Source of the DNA: CAWACP01 sp963780655
GTDB taxonomy: Bacteria; Acidobacteriota; Terriglobia; Bryobacterales; Bryobacteraceae
Assembly: GCA_963780655.1 (NCBI GenBank)
Contig: CAWACP010000004.1
Location: forward strand, 1,612,001-1,676,000
Direction of reading: 5' to 3'
Length of the DNA stretch: 64,000 nt
Positions 60,594 to 64,000 of this stretch are shown in pieces (position 1 is the first letter of the stretch; each line of letters opens with the position of its first letter). A program made the position numbers and the translations under genes. The notes under the pieces are model-generated. The model was not told the origin of the DNA and did no database searches. It worked only from the letters and a program-made list of their open reading frames with translations.

Positions 60594-63014
60594 ATGAGCC
60601 GCCGATCCCTTCCCATCTGCCTCGCCGTCACCTTCGCTCTGGCGCATGCCGCAATTACTGTAGACGCCAGCAAGCCTGGCGCGAGTCCGGAGTCGCTACT
60701 GTTCGCCGCGGGCGGCCGGTCTCCGGACGGGCACGCTCTGGCCATCAACAGCCGCTACTTACTGCTGGACGGCAAGCCATGGTTCCCGGTGATGGGCGAA
60801 TTCCATTACTCGCGCTATCCCGCATCCGGGTGGGAGCAGGAGCTCCTGAAGATGAAGGCCGGCGGAATTGGGATTGTGTCCACCTACGTCTTCTGGATCC
60901 ACCACGAAGAGATGGAGGGGCAGTTCGACTGGTCGGGCCAGCGCGATCTTCGCCGTTTTGTGGAACTGGCGGGGCGAAACGGCCTGATGGTGTGGGTGCG
61001 CGTCGGCCCATGGGATCATGGCGAGGTGCGCAACGGCGGACTTCCCGACTGGCTGCTTCAACAGTGCGCGACGCGGCAAAACGATCCGACCTACCTGGAG
61101 TACGTCGCGCGATTCTATGGCGAGATCGGGCGGCAGTTGAAGGGTCTGTTCTGGCAGGATGGCGGACCTGTCATCGGCGTGCAGATCGAGAACGAATACA
61201 GTGCTCGCGGACCCGGAAAGGGCGAGCAGCACATACTTACGCTGAAGCGTCTGGCCGACGAGGCCGGCCTTCGCGCGCCGTTCTACTCGGTTACCGGTTG
61301 GGACAACGCCGCCGTGCCCAGCCGCGGAGTCATTCCGGTATTCGGCGGGTATGCGGACGGCTTCTGGTATCGCCGGCTGGCACCGCTGCCGCCCAGCCCG
61401 AACTATTTCTTTACTCCGATTCGCTGCGAGGAGAACGTCGGCGCCGATCTGTGCTCGCTGCGGCCCGACATCGATGCCCTCTACGCCTCATACCCTTTCC
61501 TGACCGCTGAAATGGGAGGCGGCATGGAACTGGCATATCATCGCCGTCCATTGATGACAGCCGACGATATCGCCGCGCTCGACGTCGTGAAGCTCGGGTC
61601 CGGCGTCACGCTGTACGGATACTACATGTTCCATGGAGGGACGAACCCGGAGGGAAAGTTAACCACGCTCCAGGAGTCGCAGATCACCGGCTATCCGAAC
61701 GACCTGCCGGTGAAGACATACGATTTCCAGGCGCCGCTCGGCGAGTTCGGACAGATGCGCCCGTCGTTCCAGGCCCTGAAGACGTTCCACCTTTTTCTGG
61801 CGGACTTCGGAGCGGCGCTCGCGCCAATGACGGCGTATTTCCCGGACGAGAAGCCGGCCGGGAAGCTGGATCGTGAAACCGCTCGCGTAGCGGTGCGCAG
61901 CGATTCCCGAAGCGGGTTCATCTTCATTAACAACTATCAGAAAGACCATCCGCTCCCGGAGCGGAAAGAGTTCCAGCTGCAGCTCAGGTTAGCCGGCGGC
62001 ACGCTCACGGCGCCTCGGCATCCGGTGGACATCCCGAGCGGCGCGTACACATTCTGGCCCGTGAACCTGCCTGTCGGCGGCGCGACGCTCGAATACGCTA
62101 CGGCGCAGCCGCTTTGCAAACTCGACGATCCCGATACGCTGGTGTTCTTCGCGTGGCCGGGAATCGCCCCCGAGTTTTCGTTCCTTGCAGCCGAGGATCT
62201 GTCGATTGACGCTCCGACGGCCACGGTGCGGCATGAGAACGGCCGGGTGTTCGTTACTGGCCTGACGCCGGGAACCGGAGTCGCGATCGAGGTGCGAAGA
62301 ACGGGTGGTCATCGAACGGGGATCGTTGTGCTCTCGCGCGATCAGGCGCGGAATCTCTGGAAAGCTCCGCTGGCTGGACGCGATCGACTGATCCTCTCCC
62401 GCGCCGATCTGTATTTCGAATCCGACCGCATTCACCTCGGCTCAACCGATACGGCCGCTCTGGGGTTCAGCGTGTTTCCGGGTCTGGACCGCGATGTGCC
62501 TCACTTCCGCTGCACCGGAACGGATGGCATCTTCGAGAGCTACGTCACCAATGTCGACCCGATCACGGTGGAACCGACGGTTCATCAGCTCTGTCAGGCG
62601 GGGCGCGCAGCCCCGGTCAGGATGGGGAAGGAAGTCGCCATTGCGCCCGTGGATTCAGACTTCGACGCGGCGGCACGATGGTCGATTCGCGTACCGGAGA
62701 TCGACTCAGATGCTGTGAGCGAAGTACTCCTGCGCATCGACTATCAGGGCGACGTGGCCCGGCTCTATGCAGGGAAGCGTCTGATCGACGACGACTTCTA
62801 TCACGGCGCTCCGTGGGAGATCGGCCTTCGCCGGATTCCCGCCGCCCAATTGAAGGACGGGCTGGAGCTGGAGATTCTGCCGTTGCGCAGGGATGCGCCG
62901 GTCTATCTGGCGGCGGCGGCCCGGCCCGCGGCTGCGAAAGATGGCCAGACAGTCAAACTGAGGAGGGTCAAGATCGTCCCGTGTTACCGGGCCGTCGCCG
63001 ATCTGCGCCGCTGA
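60594..63014 (+). CDS. Secreted beta-galactosidase-like GH35
   Basis: An 806-residue exported enzyme; ATG 60594 gives signal peptide MSRRSLPICLAVTFALAHAA. GH35 text: LLLDGKPWFPVMGEFHYSRY, KMKAGGIGIVSTYVFWIHHE, RVGPWDHGEVRNGGLPDWL, and the acid/base Glu in VIGVQIENEYSARGPG; the nucleophile region is FLTAEMGGGMELAYHRR. C-terminal beta-sandwich domains follow (about 480-806). It releases terminal beta-galactosides from plant-type glycans. The next gene, 9 bp later, is also a glycoside hydrolase, so they form a polysaccharide-degradation unit. Confidence 0.88.
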   Translation: MSRRSLPICLAVTFALAHAAITVDASKPGASPESLLFAAGGRSPDGHALAINSRYLLLDGKPWFPVMGEFHYSRYPASGWEQELLKMKAGGIGIVSTYVFWIHHEEMEGQFDWSGQRDLRRFVELAGRNGLMVWVRVGPWDHGEVRNGGLPDWLLQQCATRQNDPTYLEYVARFYGEIGRQLKGLFWQDGGPVIGVQIENEYSARGPGKGEQHILTLKRLADEAGLRAPFYSVTGWDNAAVPSRGVIPVFGGYADGFWYRRLAPLPPSPNYFFTPIRCEENVGADLCSLRPDIDALYASYPFLTAEMGGGMELAYHRRPLMTADDIAALDVVKLGSGVTLYGYYMFHGGTNPEGKLTTLQESQITGYPNDLPVKTYDFQAPLGEFGQMRPSFQALKTFHLFLADFGAALAPMTAYFPDEKPAGKLDRETARVAVRSDSRSGFIFINNYQKDHPLPERKEFQLQLRLAGGTLTAPRHPVDIPSGAYTFWPVNLPVGGATLEYATAQPLCKLDDPDTLVFFAWPGIAPEFSFLAAEDLSIDAPTATVRHENGRVFVTGLTPGTGVAIEVRRTGGHRTGIVVLSRDQARNLWKAPLAGRDRLILSRADLYFESDRIHLGSTDTAALGFSVFPGLDRDVPHFRCTGTDGIFESYVTNVDPITVEPTVHQLCQAGRAAPVRMGKEVAIAPVDSDFDAAARWSIRVPEIDSDAVSEVLLRIDYQGDVARLYAGKRLIDDDFYHGAPWEIGLRRIPAAQLKDGLELEILPLRRDAPVYLAAAARPAAAKDGQTVKLRRVKIVPCYRAVADLRR

Positions 63015-63022
63015 ACAACCCC

Positions 63023-64000
63023 ATGCTGAAGTTTCCCAAAACATTTACGGGCCTTTTCGTACTTCTGATTTCGACCTGCCTGGCGCAGTGGGACGACGCT
63101 CTGCTCAGGCCCTTCGTCATGAATCATCGTGCCGGTGGCTCCTCGCCGGCCGACGTGTCGTTTCTGCTCGATGGACCCGCGGGCAAGCATGGCTTCATCG
63201 TCATCCGCAATGGCCATCTGGCGAGAACTGACGGCGAGCGGATCCGATTCTGGGGAGTGCACTTCACCGACTGGAGCCGCGGCTCGGTGGAAATACCGCC
63301 CAAAGAGGACATGCCGATGTGGGCCGGCACGCTGGCGCGGTACGGGGTCAACCTGGTACGCCTGCATTTTCTCGATCTCGATGCACCGCGCGGACTGATC
63401 GACGCCACTCGGAATGACAGCCAGTCATTCGATCCGCAACAGCTCGACCGTCTCGATTTCGAAATCGCGCAACTGAAGAAGCGCGGAATCTACGTGGATC
63501 TGAACCTGAACGTCGGCAGGTCGTACAAGGCCGGCGATGGCGTGCACGATTTCGCCAGAATTCGCTGGGCCAAAGGCCTCACGCTGTACGATCCGCGCCT
63601 GATCGAACTGGAAAAGGACTACGCCCGGCGCCTGCTAACGCACGTGAATCCTTACACCGGCGTCGCGTACCGGGATGAACCGGCCGTGGCGCTGGTGGAG
63701 ATTCTGAATGAGAACGGCCTCTGGCTGGGCTTTCACGCGCCTACGCCTTACTACGACGACGAGTTGACCGCGCAGTACAACGCGTGGCTGCGGAAGAACT
63801 GCTCGCCTGAAGAGCTGGCGAAGCTGCGCGCCCTCGCGTCCGTTCCGGAAGGCGCTCCCGTCCCTCGGTTGAAATCCGATCAGGCGGCCACCGCTCCCAA
63901 AGAGCGCTACAACGCGGAGATGGCGTTCTACATGGAGACGGAGCGCCGGTTCTACGAAGGGATGAGCGGTTATCTCAAAGGCGAGCTCGGCGTGAAGTGC
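63023..64000 (+). CDS. Secreted glycoside hydrolase, clan GH-A like, 3'-truncated by window
   Basis: The frame is open from ATG 63023 to the right edge (about 326 codons). Signal peptide MLKFPKTFTGLFVLLISTCL, then ADVSFLLDGPAGKHGFIVI, RFWGVHFTDWSRGS, LARYGVNLVRLHFLDLDA and ALVEILNENGLWLGFH, where Asn-Glu-Asn marks the barrel acid/base Glu. The pattern fits large GH5/GH42-like enzymes of Acidobacteriota and Planctomycetes. It starts 9 bp after the GH35 stop, so the two are co-transcribed. Substrate unknown; the C-terminal half is outside the window. Confidence 0.8.
   Translation, partial: MLKFPKTFTGLFVLLISTCLAQWDDALLRPFVMNHRAGGSSPADVSFLLDGPAGKHGFIVIRNGHLARTDGERIRFWGVHFTDWSRGSVEIPPKEDMPMWAGTLARYGVNLVRLHFLDLDAPRGLIDATRNDSQSFDPQQLDRLDFEIAQLKKRGIYVDLNLNVGRSYKAGDGVHDFARIRWAKGLTLYDPRLIELEKDYARRLLTHVNPYTGVAYRDEPAVALVEILNENGLWLGFHAPTPYYDDELTAQYNAWLRKNCSPEELAKLRALASVPEGAPVPRLKSDQAATAPKERYNAEMAFYMETERRFYEGMSGYLKGELGVKC

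Noticed and set aside
60353..61510. Long plus-strand frame covering the GH35 start region
   Set aside because: It is an out-of-frame shadow of the GH35 gene: Arg/Gly-rich with no domain pattern, while the GH35 frame has signal peptide and catalytic motifs.

Overview
The window is GC-rich, densely coded DNA. Its gene families point to an Acidobacteriota genome, most likely of the Bryobacterales/Solibacter kind. The markers are four large FtsX/MacB-type orphan permeases (ADOP), two of them behind PadR repressors; a VWFA-related acidobacterial-type protein; a CRTAC1 (FG-GAP/UnbV) protein; a Ser/Thr kinase fused to a PD40 propeller; and many secreted carbohydrate-active enzymes. This placement is inferred from gene content. 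No rRNA or tRNA gene was seen.

Layout. 0-4 kb: an ADOP tail, a frameshifted membrane gene and a minus-strand unit (MoaD-MoaE fusion, VWA protein, Hfq, IMPase). 4-9 kb: a NarL-type two-component system coupled to CRTAC1, a chitosanase-like enzyme, a decayed propeller gene and two MITE-like repeats. 9.5-24.7 kb: ADOP, PepSY protein beside an OmpR-type two-component system, HTH protein, YVTN propeller, FAH hydrolase plus rhodanese, HEAT-like protein, asparagine synthetase coupled to a glycosyltransferase, Ser/Thr kinase. 24.7-28 kb: GH5-like hydrolase, enoyl-CoA hydratase, small proteins. 28-33.7 kb: an overlapping stressosome operon (RsbR, RsbS, RsbT, an RsbW/RsbX-type fusion, an RsbT-like hybrid kinase, a REC-kinase). 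34-40 kb: PadR/ADOP, then amidase, actin-like ATPase and PAAR protein. 40-47.5 kb: amino-sugar cassette (SSS transporter, ROK kinase, PIG-L deacetylase), prolyl oligopeptidase, encapsulated-ferritin-like protein, SDR. 47.8-53.8 kb: ADOP/PadR, M20 amidohydrolase, alpha/beta hydrolase, broken membrane gene. 54.4-59.8 kb: a type III-A CRISPR effector operon (cas10-csm2-csm3-csm4-csm5). 60.6-64 kb: GH35 beta-galactosidase and the start of another glycoside hydrolase.

The most unusual locus is the csm operon. Cas10 keeps GGDD but has no HD domain. Csm2 carries an Arg/Gly/Glu-rich disordered N-terminus. Csm4 contains a Pro/Glu-rich insertion that includes a copy of a dispersed genomic repeat. The csm2-csm3 gap holds one CRISPR-repeat-like hairpin, oriented so that an ATTGAAAC handle would lie just before csm3. 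No array, cas6, adaptation gene or CARF effector is visible in the window.

Two dispersed repeat families run through the region. One is a short hairpin (GCAGGCTGAAAGCCTGC plus TCTAC) that often sits at gene 3' ends and supplies the stop codon of at least three genes. The other is a set of 75-120 bp elements ending in GTGGGGC/GCCCCAC.
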